Positions 1 through 11,000 of a stretch of DNA of 64,000 nucleotides are shown here, one piece after another. Source of the DNA: Parelaphostrongylus tenuis (taxonomy: Eukaryota > Nematoda > Chromadorea > Rhabditida > Metastrongylidae); contig JAHQIW010005250.1 in the NCBI GenBank assembly GCA_019055375.1, positions 310,001 to 374,000 on the forward strand, read 5' to 3'. The position numbers and the translations under genes are program-made. Every line of letters starts with the position of its first letter. Position 1 is the first letter of the stretch. The notes under the pieces were generated by a model, which saw only the letters and a list, made by a program, of their open reading frames with translations, had not been told where the DNA came from and searched no databases.

Positions 1-193
1 CACTCTATGTCCGGTGAAATTTTCACCGAACACATAGTACCGTACACTCGATTGCAGTTGGCTGGTATCATTAGTATATTATACCTTTCCTTTCAAGTGT
101 TTTCTGAAGACCACAGCTCAAATTTCAATATTCCAGATAATCATTTTTTAACCACGCATGTCATGTGGTCTGTTAAATAGGCTCACGCATAGA

Positions 194-236
194 GCCGGAT
201 ACAAGTGTTTTGATCCATGTCTTCGTCGTCGCCTAG
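194..236 (-). ncRNA. Decayed hammerhead motif, FB copy 1, minus arm
   Basis: On the minus strand the 3' half aligns with the intact FB ribozyme: AAAACACUUGUA followed by UCCGGC, where intact copies have GAAACACGUGUA and UCGGGC. The 5' core (CUGACGA) is no longer intact and stem II is disrupted. Its place in the left arm, mirror to the motif at 252-294, shows that both arms once carried the ribozyme. Confidence 0.45.
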
Positions 237-251
237 AGACGAAGGGTAACT

Positions 252-294
252 GCACGACTGACGAGACCTCAGGGTCGAAACACGTGTTTCGGAC
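252..294 (+). ncRNA. Hammerhead ribozyme motif, FB copy 1, plus arm
   Basis: The conserved core is present: CUGACGA at 258-264 and GAAA at 277-280. Stem II at 265-276 is GACC/GGUC closed by UCAG. Stem III is the palindrome ACACGUGU (280-287), with U16.1 at 287 and U at the cleavage position (288). Stem I (GCACGA with UCGGAC) is the weak part: only the first three pairs and the outermost pair form. The total length, 43 nt, is the same as in the other FB copies. It is recognisable but probably weakly active or inactive. Confidence 0.7.
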
Positions 295-394
295 TCTATA
301 AGTCAGCCCTCTTTAACAGATTACATGACATGCGTGGCTCAAAAATGATTACTTGGCATATTGTAATACTTCTGAGTCTTTCTGAGGTTATGTC

Positions 395-560
395 AGTGCA
401 TTAAGTATGTCTCGGCGGTCGCGCTCGCCTCTTCAGAGCCACACTCCCCACCTGTCATGCCTACTGATAATGGGAGTGGGGAGACACAGCATGTCAGGAT
501 CAGGCAACGTGGAATGTTGTTTGGACCATTTTTCCTAATCGATGGCCTGCAACTGTTATC
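395..560 (-). repeat. Family-A hammerhead repeat, copy 4
   Basis: The minus strand matches the other family-A copies (14.39-14.61, 23.13-23.40, 35.89-36.04 kb). It shares the upstream stretch rich in GTCTCC..CCC and then the GTGTGGCT that precedes the hammerhead core. It abuts FB copy 1 directly, so one repeat may have inserted beside or into the other. Confidence 0.5.
396..442 (-). ncRNA. Hammerhead-like motif, family A, degenerate
   Basis: Reading the minus strand: GUGGCU (442-437), CUGAAGA (436-430, allowed by CUGANGA), then a stem II whose GGCG and CGCC ends pair (429-414). This is followed by GAGA in place of GAAA (413-410) and CAUACUUA in place of the palindromic ACGUACGU segment. The 3' strand of stem I no longer pairs well. 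It is a decayed copy of the better motif at 14395-14440. Confidence 0.5.
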
Positions 561-3500
561 AATTATGTCGGCATTGCCTTGCAATCAGCTGTTTTCTAAA
601 CACTCGTTATGGAACTTTGTATATTCTGAAAGAGTGATTTAAGCTTTCTAGAAGTTTAATAAGTCAAAGGATTACGTACGTTTTAGAACATATGTAAGTC
701 ATTGACATATAAAACGTACATAGGCTTTTGACATAAGAAATCTCGAAAAAAGCCGAAAACAGTCTTCTCAGATTATAAGGAAGGTCCACAACGAGATTTT
801 CAATAAGCATTGATTGAAAGGCAAATTTTTAGATTATTGCTCTATCATTTATTGCTTTCACGTACTTTCCATTTTTTTCGTAGTTTTGCAAATTCTGCAT
901 AGTTCTGCTGGTACTCTCATGTTTTCAAATCATACCAATCTCCTGGTTGTAAAGAAAAACCCTGGTCTACTATATAATCACTCTGCCGTCAACAATTAAT
1001 GATGTTATTTGTTTTGAGCAAACAAAACTACGATGTTTACATTTGACTCTCATTCATTAAATACCCGAAGGTATCCATATTGGACAAAAAGTAGAAGCCA
1101 ACAGCTGTTTTTTGAAAATCATGCTAAGCTCTGTATGCTACGCCTGATCGTCGGCATAAGCATTTCTGTGCCTCTTCAAGCCTAATGCGGAAAATCTTTC
1201 AGCTCTGCGTGGAATATCTATAAGTGCGTTGTGCACAGTTAAGGCGTAGCATGGACAGTTTTCAAATCAAGAAGAAAAGTATATAATACTCTGTTAGTCT
1301 AAACGCGAAAAGTTTGAGCGTAATTACATAGGCATTCTTCTCTACGAGAAATCACAGTGATTTGAATATTAAGAGTTACGCTATCATACTAAAGCTGGAG
1401 TTTGATACCCTTCTTATACTATTACCACAGCTTTTATGAGCGCTGTCTCTTCTCACTGTAATTTCCGTTTTATAAATCGGTTTAATCCGTGTTATGAAGA
1501 AATTTTTCGCTTCTATGGTTATGCATATGCTCCGTGTCCTTTTTTTGCACTCTCTCATGAATTCGATACATATGCAACTCTTACATGTTATGAAAAGAAC
1601 TCACTCTCCATGTAGTCATACTACTGTCAACATATGACGAAATTGTGCAAGGATTATCACAATTTTTACCCTCTAGCCTTGATATTCATTCATATCCTAA
1701 TGATGATGAAGTCCATCAGGAGGCAAGGTATTGAGCTTAATCACCTCCAAGCCCTTTTCCGCAACCCACATAGTAACATCTTAGCTAGGTGGTCTCAAGA
1801 CAGCAAGAAATTCGACTCGCCCATCATACTACGACATTTAAGAAGAAGACGGTATACTCAAGCTGCAGTCGAAATATACTAACGCGCGAAATCTTCAAAA
1901 GCCTTTGTGGACGATGAATGCGGATTGACAGATCGAATGTTAGAAACGCTAAGATCTCCACAGTAGGTGTGAAGACAAGCCATGTAAATAATTAAGTAAA
2001 CATATAATGAAATGCTTCGATTTGATCGAGAGAGTAACCTCGAGAGCCTTTATATTGCTGCGTTAGGTCATCGTACTCACCACTCATTGTGGAATGAAGA
2101 CCACTCTCCTTAGGTCATGACGATATCAATTCAGCAACCATAGGGAATATGAGGTGATCAAAAGCACTGTTCAATCAGGGACTTGGCATAAGCTATTACA
2201 TGGGATTTCTGAGCACTGATCTTTCCGAGTCCCATTTCTGCGCTTGTGCTCTTAATTTAAGTAACTCAAGAGGAGTAATGTTGAAACTTTAATGACCAAA
2301 ATGCATTGTAATGTCAACTTTCACTTTTCAGGATGCAACGAACGCAATGAAATTGATTCAATCGCATAACATCGCATGGGGGAAAATCGAAAAGATACTA
2401 GAGGATCACCAAGTTGGAACGTTGAAAAGATGATCGTCCACAATTGTATCTGGTGATATACACAATGTCAAGCGTGTTGATTGGCTCAAAAGTTGACTGA
2501 TTATCGATTAACGAATATTTTGCTAGAGGCAGAATTCTATGTATGATGTTTACAAAAGCGTCGATCCTGCGGAATGTTTCATCAAGTTTGATTTCTCACA
2601 TCCTAATAGCCAATATTTTGTTACCCGACTTTTCTTTGATCTCGGCACTCATCCATGATAGCTTTTTTCTGATTTAGCTAATGCCACGAGGTTGTCAAAC
2701 AAGCTTCATTCTGCTAACATTTCGACATCACCGTCTTTTTCAATAGTCATTGCTCGTGATGTGCGTCGATTTCAATGCGTATGTGGCTCCAAGCTTTGGA
2801 CCATATATGGACCATGTCTGTGCACTATAATAACGCATGCGTTTACTACATTAGATCCTCCAGAAATCTCTAGCAGTTCTTTCCTGAATTTTCCAAAGAA
2901 ACCGAATGATTAGGCGAATTCTCGAAAGGTTACTTGTCCATTAGTAAACAAACCGATTTGAGAGTGATTAATAGGAAGAGCAATAACCATTTCATATCAC
3001 AAAGTTCTACAAAATCACTTGACATCTTACATTCAAACTCGTTTCGTTTCTCGGTCTTTTTCTCTAGAGTTTCTATTGCGATTTACTTGGTTCTTGATAG
3101 CTGAATCATTTCAAAATTGTTCAGTGGGAAACAGAATACAAAATAATGGAATACCGTAAATTTCCATAGCTTCCATTGGCCGTTTGCGGAAAAGATTTTA
3201 ACTAAGCTCCGTCTTTTTATTAAGATTTTAGTCTTAACAGTTTTACCAAATTGCTTTTTTTTATTTACCCAGAGCTGATATTGTTTTTGAAATCCTTGTC
3301 TATCTTTTCTTTACGGGATTGTCTATGTATCGTTATCCATTTTTCATGCTCTTAATATCGCCGGTGTACTAAATATAACGTGTAATAAATATAGCTGGTC
3401 ACAGTATTGTGAATAATCTAGAAGAGTTGAAGGATTTCAACGGTAGATTGGATTGTGTATTTACAAAACGACGAACTCAAAATATCACTTGTTAAAAAGA

Positions 3501-3660
3501 ACTTGTCAAAAATATCACTGCATATTGCAGTGCAATGCCACTTCATCGATGAGACTCGACAATTTCCCTAAGTCAGTGTACTTTAGGAGGTGTCACCCTT
3601 ATAGAGCTATAGAGAAGACTTCGTTCTATTGTTTTATCGGTGAAACTTTTTATATTTAAA
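561..3660. other. No gene seen
   Basis: AT-rich sequence with only short, non-conserved open frames. A stretch at about 1890-1990 (plus) resembles the 3' end of SINE family 3 (an ATGTTAGAAACGCTAAG-like segment followed by a CCACAGT block). I see nothing else that can be assigned. Confidence 0.5.
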
Positions 3661-3664
3661 AAGA

Positions 3665-3930
3665 ATAAAGGACAAACATTCGGCGTTGATCATTCCTGAG
3701 GGATGCGCTATGCATTCGTCTTTACTTTTTGGCCTCGTTTGAGATGACTGGATGCATATCTGGCCTTAACAATGATTAGCCTATCGATGTATCAAGTCAA
3801 GCTGCTAATCCTCCAGACAAGTCTGGTACCAATTGCCCAATCCTGGAGGGATAGATAGCTTGGTAAGCCATGAACATGATACCGAACCATCGACTTTATA
3901 TACGACGCAGACCACCTTCAACCACCGTAT
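3665..3930 (-). repeat. tRNA-derived SINE family 1, near full length
   Basis: On the minus strand a tRNA-like head has an A-box-like GTGGTTGAAGG and a B-box-like GATGGTTCGGTATC (about 3925-3870). A body follows with the shared ATCCCTCC, ACTTGTCTGGAGGAT and GGATATGCAT-type blocks. It ends near 3670 in the conserved CCTCAGGAATGATCAACG-type tail. The order is the same in the copies at 36.1-36.4 kb (minus) and 43.3-43.6 kb (plus), so this is a dispersed family and not a tRNA gene. Confidence 0.7.
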
Positions 3931-6900
3931 AACATAAGGTTTGATTTCTGTATTATCTAAATGTTCCGATATGGACTTTATTTATTGTTACAAATTCTCA
4001 GAAGAAGCTTTCAGGTAAATTATCAGAGTTTGTTGCAGCCACATAGAGTTATCCTATATAAACTTCTTTTAGAAGTCGTTCATTGTATGGAAATGTGTTT
4101 TCGAAATACATTTACACTACAACGTCGAAAGAACTGTAAAGAAGAGGTTCAATAAGAGTGGCTTTCAAAACTATGTAGCTTTCACATTGAGCACTAAGGA
4201 TTTCTTGGGCAACTGGATGCTTTTATCGCTAAATAATTCGTTTATAGGAGTATCTCTTGAGAACATCAATTTTTTCAGCGCAGAAGATTTTTTCAGAATA
4301 AAACTTATACTATGTAATACCAGAAATCCGCTGGGAAGTTGAAACATGTACTCAGAGAGAAAAACAGTACATTTTGTCGTTAGTAAATATAAATGCATGA
4401 AGGTCGTTGCACAAACCTAGGTAAATATCAAAATCGACATTCCTCGAGCGACCGAGCGATTAAGTAAATAGGCTGATATAAAGAAACAAATGTTGAATGA
4501 TAGACAATTTTACAATCTATTTTGAGCCTTTGATGAAGTCTGCTATGGGCGCCTATGTAGTGCAAGACACGTGTTCTGGCTTTCCATGCTGTTCAGTTGC
4601 ACGGTGCCCTTTCGTTCAGTCAGCTCGTTGGGGATCTATTACTACATAGAAGAATTGACGACGAACTTCTTGCACCCGACGTGTGGTGAAACAATTACCG
4701 TGGAGTTCTTTCAAAGTGTCGAGTGCGATTGATTGACAACATTGGAAGGCCGAACACTTGACTTGTATTGTAGAAGTGCCCATAACAGATCTCATAAAGG
4801 GCTCAAAATACATTGCCAAATTACATTGTCCCTGAACGACGTCTCAAAATTGTCGAGTGCAATGTTTGTTACATGATCAGTAGCAGTTGAAAATATGTTC
4901 TTTTTCTAAAGAGATCTGGTTTTCTCGTTGTAACATAGAAAATTTTTCGAATCTTGGGCGTTACTTTATAAAGGGCTCATCTGTGGCAAAGCATCATCGA
5001 ATAATGACATTGTCTTTTCAGAAACCTAGTGTTTCAGATAAATTTTCACATTTTCATCGTTATTCGCGCAAATAAAGGACTCTCGTCGTGTGCGGTGTGC
5101 GACGTGACGAACGATAGCAAACATATGTGTCTCGGACGCATCGCGCTGGAAAAGCTCGGACGCACAATTTCTGCAATCTCTCGGGTTCATATGGAAACGA
5201 AACGCGCTGCCATGAAGCTCGCTTTTTCCATTATAACATGCGATGGCATCTTACTCAAACCAAATTCATTCTTCGATCGGAGATTTATAACGAATAGCCC
5301 TCTATTTATTGACGAAATTCAATAGCAAGCTCGTTGGATGTTTAGTATCATATCCAGGAGGTGCAAATTGAGAAAACTGAGCGTCCCAAGACATAGATAG
5401 TCTTCATAGAAGTGATGACTGTGGTGAAATTTTTGGGAGTAGCAAAATTTTCCACATCTGCCACATCGCGCCCAAAAAAAGGATAACACCACTATAGAAG
5501 CAATGTGAGAACACTGAATTTACTTCTTCTTTTTCTTTCTGCAATTGCTCTGGGCTATAATTCTCGATCAGAAGCGGCACGGTCAAAACACATCAGAACG
5601 AAAAGCAATGCAAGGGCCTCAGTGATTTTGCAGGTAACAGCTGAGCTCCTCAAAAGTAATCGCGACTTCAATTCCACACCAAGTCAGGCTTCATGTATTT
5701 CCGCATCCCTGCATTTGATGTTGTTGTCCTGGGTTATCTGCCCACTCCTCGTGTGCTCACAACCTCATTTTGCTAAAGGGGTTGCTGAGTGTCGAACATA
5801 AATATTCTACTCAGGCTCATCCATTCAGCAATAATGAGAAGCAAAAAATCATAGCCGAGAGGTAAATCGACAGGCGCATTTCTTCAATCGGATGAAAGCA
5901 CACCAGTGCCAGGAACCACTACCATCCTGGTAACAACAAGTAACTAGGTGTCCAAAGATAATCAAAGATAGTAATAATGATATTATAAAAATGATTACTA
6001 TGATGATAATAACGGCGATTACTAATGATATATTAAGAAGTCCTAACAGTACTTTCAAAAGTGCAGAAAAACATTCTGCCCACTAAAGAAATATTCACTT
6101 TATTCTAGGTGTGTTGATATCACCACGATTGTTTGCACTTGGAACATAGTGATTATTTAATAACTCAAAGTTTTATTCAATGTAATATTGAGCTGTTAAG
6201 CATTAAAGGAGTCAGATGACACAGTGGTTAGTGATACGACTTATCATGAAGCAGGGTAATAAGCAATGCGCTAGCTTGATCCTCCACTCCAACACCCTTT
6301 TGCAAACAGCGAACTAAACGCCAAAAGTTTCCTTGACTTGGCTACTTAGAAAACAGTGAGAATGGTCTCGACAAGTATGCTACGGCATTCATAAAAAAGA
6401 CAAAGTTGTCAAGCAGCATACGAAAGAACACGGAAATTGTTCGAGGGCATTGTGGAGGATAAACGCGACGAAACCAGCATAATGCAGAACGAGATGGGAT
6501 TGGCGCAGTAAAGTGTTATGAGGTTCTGTATATAAACATGTAGAAAACCATCAAAACTTGGATGAATGGAGCTGTCAAAAAATATGAAGATTTTGGTGAA
6601 TTCCACTAAAAAGTAACTTGCACTGCCTGGAGCCCACATCAAAGAAAATAAAAACATCATTGTGATCTGGTCATACAAGTTATTCGCAATGACTTCTGGA
6701 ACATTGCTATCACGAAAAACATGCACCATTTAGCATTTCTATGTCGGCAATTAATACAGATTATAATTGAGCATGAAATAACGACTGTGAAGGACTTACG
6801 TGAGGAGTCGGTGCACGGGGAATTTTCTAAACCACCTTTTCAGTGAAGCGCCAAAACTGAGCAGGACCTGCCGATACTTTTGCTGAAGCGTTCCCTTCTA

Positions 6901-7374
6901 TTCGAGCTCATTCGAGGTTGTGCAGCTCGTCTTTATTAATTTTGGTGGATGACGTGCAGTTTTGGCAGTTGAGCTGAGTCTTAACGGTGCCCATTACCTC
7001 CGGGTGAACAAAGAAACAACTGAGCATTTTGCCTACATGATTGCTGCACATCGCGCTTTACACTAGAATGGCCAATAACTTTCTCAGCCACACACTCCTG
7101 CTCAAATAACTGATTTGTTGATCAAAAAATTTACTTAGTTGAGTACTTAAAAGACTTGTCTTTGCTGGTTGTACGAGCAGCACATTTCCATTCGTTCTCT
7201 CTCATCTATAATGGTGATCTGTTGGGCATGATGCCATGCGCAAGGCACATTTCGTAATCCTGAACTCATTGTCATCTACGTAGCTGATGGTTAACACCAA
7301 CCAAGCACAGATCCGCCCATTGTATAGGTGATCGTCCAAGAGGAAACGTACGCTGTCTTAGAGTCCACATCACT
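3931..7374. other. No gene seen; scattered repeat fragments
   Basis: About 4505-4590 resembles 32965-33080 (shared blocks TATTTTGA..CTTT, TATGG, TAGTGCAAGACA), an unnamed dispersed repeat. About 6205-6330 (plus) has a SINE-like head (GACACAGTGGTTAGTG). The open frames at 5.03-5.33 and 5.51-5.80 kb begin with GTG rather than ATG and match nothing I recognise. Confidence 0.45.
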
Positions 7375-7398
7375 GTTCATTTCGTTCATTTCGTTCAT
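7375..7398 (+). repeat. 9-bp tandem repeat
   Basis: The unit gttcatttc is repeated about 2.7 times. Confidence 0.85.
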
Positions 7399-7924
7399 CT
7401 GTTATCTGTTCTTGTACTGCGTGACCGGATCATCCAACTTTCGCTATCGAAGTGCATTTTCTCGGATGCGAGAATGAGTTTCTCAGATCTGATCTGTCCA
7501 TTCGGCTAGATGTTGGGAATGGCGATCTAATCTTAGAAGGCATTGCTCAAGCGCTCTGTGAGCGGAGTGATTTGCTGTGGTCAGGTGACAAGGTAGTTTT
7601 CGCTATCAGAGAACCATCAATCCTATTTACCTACAAATACATCAGGTCTTTCATGAACTGAAGCTTCCAATTTATGCGTATTCCGGTCTTTTTTGCCTCC
7701 TCAGTGAGCTCACCTACTATCGTCTAAGATACCTTCGTGGTTCTTGAAAAAATGATGTTCTATCAGAACAAATTTTTGAAAGGAATCTTCGATTAATGAG
7801 TATGCCTTTCTCTTTCCACCCGAGTGACTTCATTTTCCACCACAATGAGGCCATAAACAGCTCCGCCGATACAGTGTCGCATCGTTGAACTCTTTTTTGG
7901 TGTGTGTTGTAGAAGCTCGGGGGT

Positions 7925-8165
7925 GTCTTGGCCAAGTGGTTGTGATGGTCGTTGCGGCCTCCGTGGAGCCGAGTTCCACCCTCACAACCCTTTCCGGCAG
8001 TCAAGAACAACGCCTTATAAAACGCCACAGCTAGGTCATCCTCGAAACTTCAAGGAGATTTGCTCGACCAGTAATCTAGATCGTTCCAGAAGAACACGAA
8101 AATAGGAACTGAATGCTAGAAGTGCTGAGATCCGCACAGTGAATTAAACACCTTGAAGACGAATG
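7925..8165 (+). repeat. tRNA-derived SINE family 3 (class II tRNA-like head)
   Basis: The head GGCCAAGTGGTTGTGATGG looks like the A-box region of a Leu/Ser-type tRNA, with a GAGTTCCACCC-type B-box region. The body shares CAGTCAAGAACAACG, GCCACAG and AATGCTAGAAGTGCTGAG blocks with the copies at 28.8-29.0 kb, 53.3-53.5 kb (both minus) and 54.7-55.0 kb (plus). It cannot fold into a whole tRNA. Confidence 0.6.
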
Positions 8166-8169
8166 TAAA

Positions 8170-9339
8170 GTGTGCAAAAAAATTATCAAAGCTCAGTAAA
8201 GACTGCCTATTTGTGGTACGTAGCTCCCATGTCAGTCTGACAAAGATCCGTCACCTTTTTGCATATTATGGTGGAATGCAGTAACAATACCATCCTCGCT
8301 GGTTGAGCTGGACCAAGGAACATATAGTTTCAGAGGTCCTGCTGGCACTTTTTCACATTTGATCGTTTACGTAAACCAGTGACTTTTTTCACCTATATAT
8401 ATCATTGCAAATAATTATGCAAAATACTGATACAGTGGCATTCATTATTAGCTTGACTGAATGTGTTGCCAAAGGATCAAGCAACTTTTTCGAGCAACTC
8501 CATAGCATTACTTGTAATACAATTTGAATTTTTTCTTTGAATAGTTCGACTCAAAATTCTGGTCCATTAAACCCTAAGGGACGACGTTTACCAGCTGAGG
8601 TATACGATTGTTTGAAGGCGTTTCTCGCTGTGTGAAAGTTTTTTCTTGAGCATCTGGCGAGTAAAGATGTGTTTGCCTTTTGTAAATGACTTTTATTCCT
8701 TTGTAGCAGCGAAAATGAAATAATGTTTCATACTCGGTTTGATTCATTTGCTCGGATGGGGTTCTGTTATAGCTCGTCATTAGAGTTTTATTAATCATTC
8801 AATAGCCCAAATCTCAAGGATTTTGACAAGGTAAATGGTTTTTGAAAAAAATTACCATAGAGCGCTATAAGAGCGGAGAGAAGACTGAATACCGCGCCTA
8901 GAATGTTACCTCGCTGCTTGAAGCTCATAGCTGGTTTATTGCCAGTTATAAGAATGTTTATACATCTAGGGTATCTTATCGTCACATAAAGAATGCAATA
9001 TCTGAAAGAAAACCTTTTCAAAGGCTTCTCTTCAAAGAGCAGCTACCTATCTTGAAAATCTTTGATTTCCACCTTCAATAGTACATCCTTGTAAGAAATA
9101 AGCAAAAGCTCAACCCATATTACGCATTCGCATCGCCTGTCTTGGACAAACGTAGCTTGAAAGCGCACTTTTTACAACTAGACACCTCTGATAATTGTCA
9201 GTTTCGAAGTAATTACAGTATATAGCTAGAGTAGGAGTAGAAAGAGCGAGCGCTCATCTTTGGGGAGAATACGGTACCCCTCCTGCCAGTACCATGCTCA
9301 GAAAAAAAATTTCTTTGCTTTTTCCAGACGTTTTAGGAG
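8170..9339. other. No gene seen
   Basis: AT-rich sequence. Nothing recognisable on either strand. Confidence 0.5.
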
Positions 9340-10160
9340 TCATTCGACAGCTGAGATCTCGAAAATTTGAATGGTGTACTTCGATTCTCGAAAGGCCTTT
9401 ATATTGCAGTGCAATAGTATAACGAATATTTTAATTCACAATCAAATATGACGCCAACAAAACTTTTCTTCCAAAATTCAGCGATTATTGGATAGCGTAA
9501 ATTTCAAAAAACTATGTAGTGCACTTCTTTTCCAAAAAGGGAGTTTTTTTTATTGCGCTGTAACAATGAACTGAGATTTTATTTCACATGGGACGCGCAT
9601 ACCTTGCGTAGGCATGTGGATGCTCTTGGCAACATTGGCATGAAGCCACCGCCTTTCAGCAACCTGTCGTTTACCTAAATCACGAGAATTTCAGTGGTGC
9701 GCCTACCTTTGAAAAAGGACTTAGCGACCTGTAGCAACAATAATAAGATTGTGATGCGTATTTGAGTACTTTCGGAAATCCGGCTTTTCTCGCAGTCTTC
9801 ATTATCCATTCGATAACGTAAACTTTAATGATTTCACATAATATGCTCGGTTTTGAGAAAGACTTCTTAGTGCGTCGTTATAGCTAAAATGGTACTGAGC
9901 TTCGCATGCAGCGCCGTGTAGATCGCGCAGCGCAATTCCCACGTGGCGTGCCATGCGCGTCGAGTGCGATACTCAATATTCTTTCAATTGTAGCAATGTA
10001 GAGAAAAGTCCTTTCTATAAACCAAGCATATCGATTAAAATCATCGAAATCTTTGCCATCGAATGGTTCTTGAAAATTTGAATGAAAAGCTAAGTCCAGC
10101 GAAAGATGCTAAAGCGTGAAATAAAATTTTATTTTTAATCTTACAGTACAATATAAAAGT
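9340..10160 (+). repeat. R4 dispersed repeat cluster
   Basis: Units beginning with AGTCATTCGACAG or similar (near 9350), GGATAGCGTAAATTT (9490) and CATTCGATAACGTAAAC (9800) each end some 70-90 bp later in a block like TTGCGCTGTAAC or GTGCGTCGTTATAG. The part at 10030-10150 (ATCGAAATCTTTG..AAAATTTTATTTTTA) also recurs at 31.83-31.95 kb. It does not look protein-coding. Related copies lie at 31.4-32.3, 49.4 and 55.2 kb. Confidence 0.55.
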
Positions 10161-10559
10161 CATCCGCAAAAAACGCTCCTCAAATTTTCGATATTCAACC
10201 TGCTGGATAATTATCGAGTCGTCAAGAGGAATAAAAAAATGCTTTTTTTGAGTATGGGTGTGGATAGGGTAGAAGTACTGCAAGTACTTCTTTGGAGACA
10301 AGTATTTTTGACCAGTAGGGCCAAGAAAGAGAGTGTCTTTTTCAGACACCATTCTTTCAATCGTCATAGATATGTCTGTACTACAATCAGCGCCCAAAGT
10401 CGGGTATGGAGAGTAGATAGTAGTAGATTGGATTCTTGTACCTGAGCCTGACGTTTTCTCGAACACCCTATCGTCACCAATGAGTAAGGTGGGAATCTGG
10501 GTGACAACACTTTCACGACCATTTATCGGTTATCTCTCCATCACTGTTCTCCTGATGTA

Positions 10560-11000
10560 ATGCGGCACAATTACCTCTATCACCTGCCGTCTCGTTGATC
10601 GTCGAGTGTTTCGAGCGGGCACCAGCAACACTTCCATTTTTCCCTATCGCGCGCCAGAGTGGTTCAGTGGGTCCTCCTTGCTTTAGGGATTCGTTGAGCA
10701 TCACATCTTTCTTCTAGTCTTTTCGTGAAGAATTTGGACTGTCGGATCGGTAATCCTCCTGTAGAGAGCATGATGTCCCGAGGAATCCACTATCTATCGG
10801 CTCTCGTCCACCGGTTGTCGTTGAAGTGCATCACGTGTCCGACCCACCTTATTTTCGATATCCTAGCGTATAGAACGTCGTCTTCAATCGTCGATCGTTG
10901 ACGTGGGTCGGAACTTCGCATCCTTTCTTTCATTTGTAAGATGCGGGATACTCTTAGCATCGTTCATATGGCAGAGTGATCTTTCATACTGCTCAAAATG
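10560..11000 (-). pseudogene. RTE retrotransposon 3' end, decayed
   Basis: The minus strand aligns with the last part of the RTE coding sequence at 56955-57400. It shares CGTTGATCGTCGAGTG, CCAGCAAC, TCGGCTCTCGTCC, CGGTTGTCGTTGAAG and CACCTTATTTTCGATATCC (written on the plus strand), with small deletions and substitutions. It runs from the stop-codon region to about the part encoding residue 485 of the intact copy, then stops. The frame is broken. Like most RTE copies it is 5'-truncated. Its 3' tail has a GGTGATAGAGGTAATT-type ending similar to the tail of the large copy. Confidence 0.9.

Larger units (their letters stand above)
1..390. repeat. Foldback repeat FB, copy 1
   Basis: This is an inverted repeat. 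The left arm (about 107-200) carries the segment beginning ccacgcatgtcatgtgg. The right arm (about 290-385) carries its reverse complement, ending in acatgacatgcgtggctc. Each arm also holds one hammerhead-like motif, facing in opposite directions (194-236 minus, 252-294 plus). Bases 1-106 match the interior of the other FB copies (44.96-45.05 kb and 50.1-50.2 kb), so the copy is cut by the window start. No protein is encoded. It is probably a non-autonomous element or a PLE terminal-repeat derivative (inference). Confidence 0.75.

Noticed and set aside
5505..5801. Open frame with a hydrophobic, signal-peptide-like start (RTLNLLLLFLSAIALG)
   Set aside because: It starts with GTG, has no ATG, no splice context and no family; an antisense frame overlaps it. 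Probably chance.
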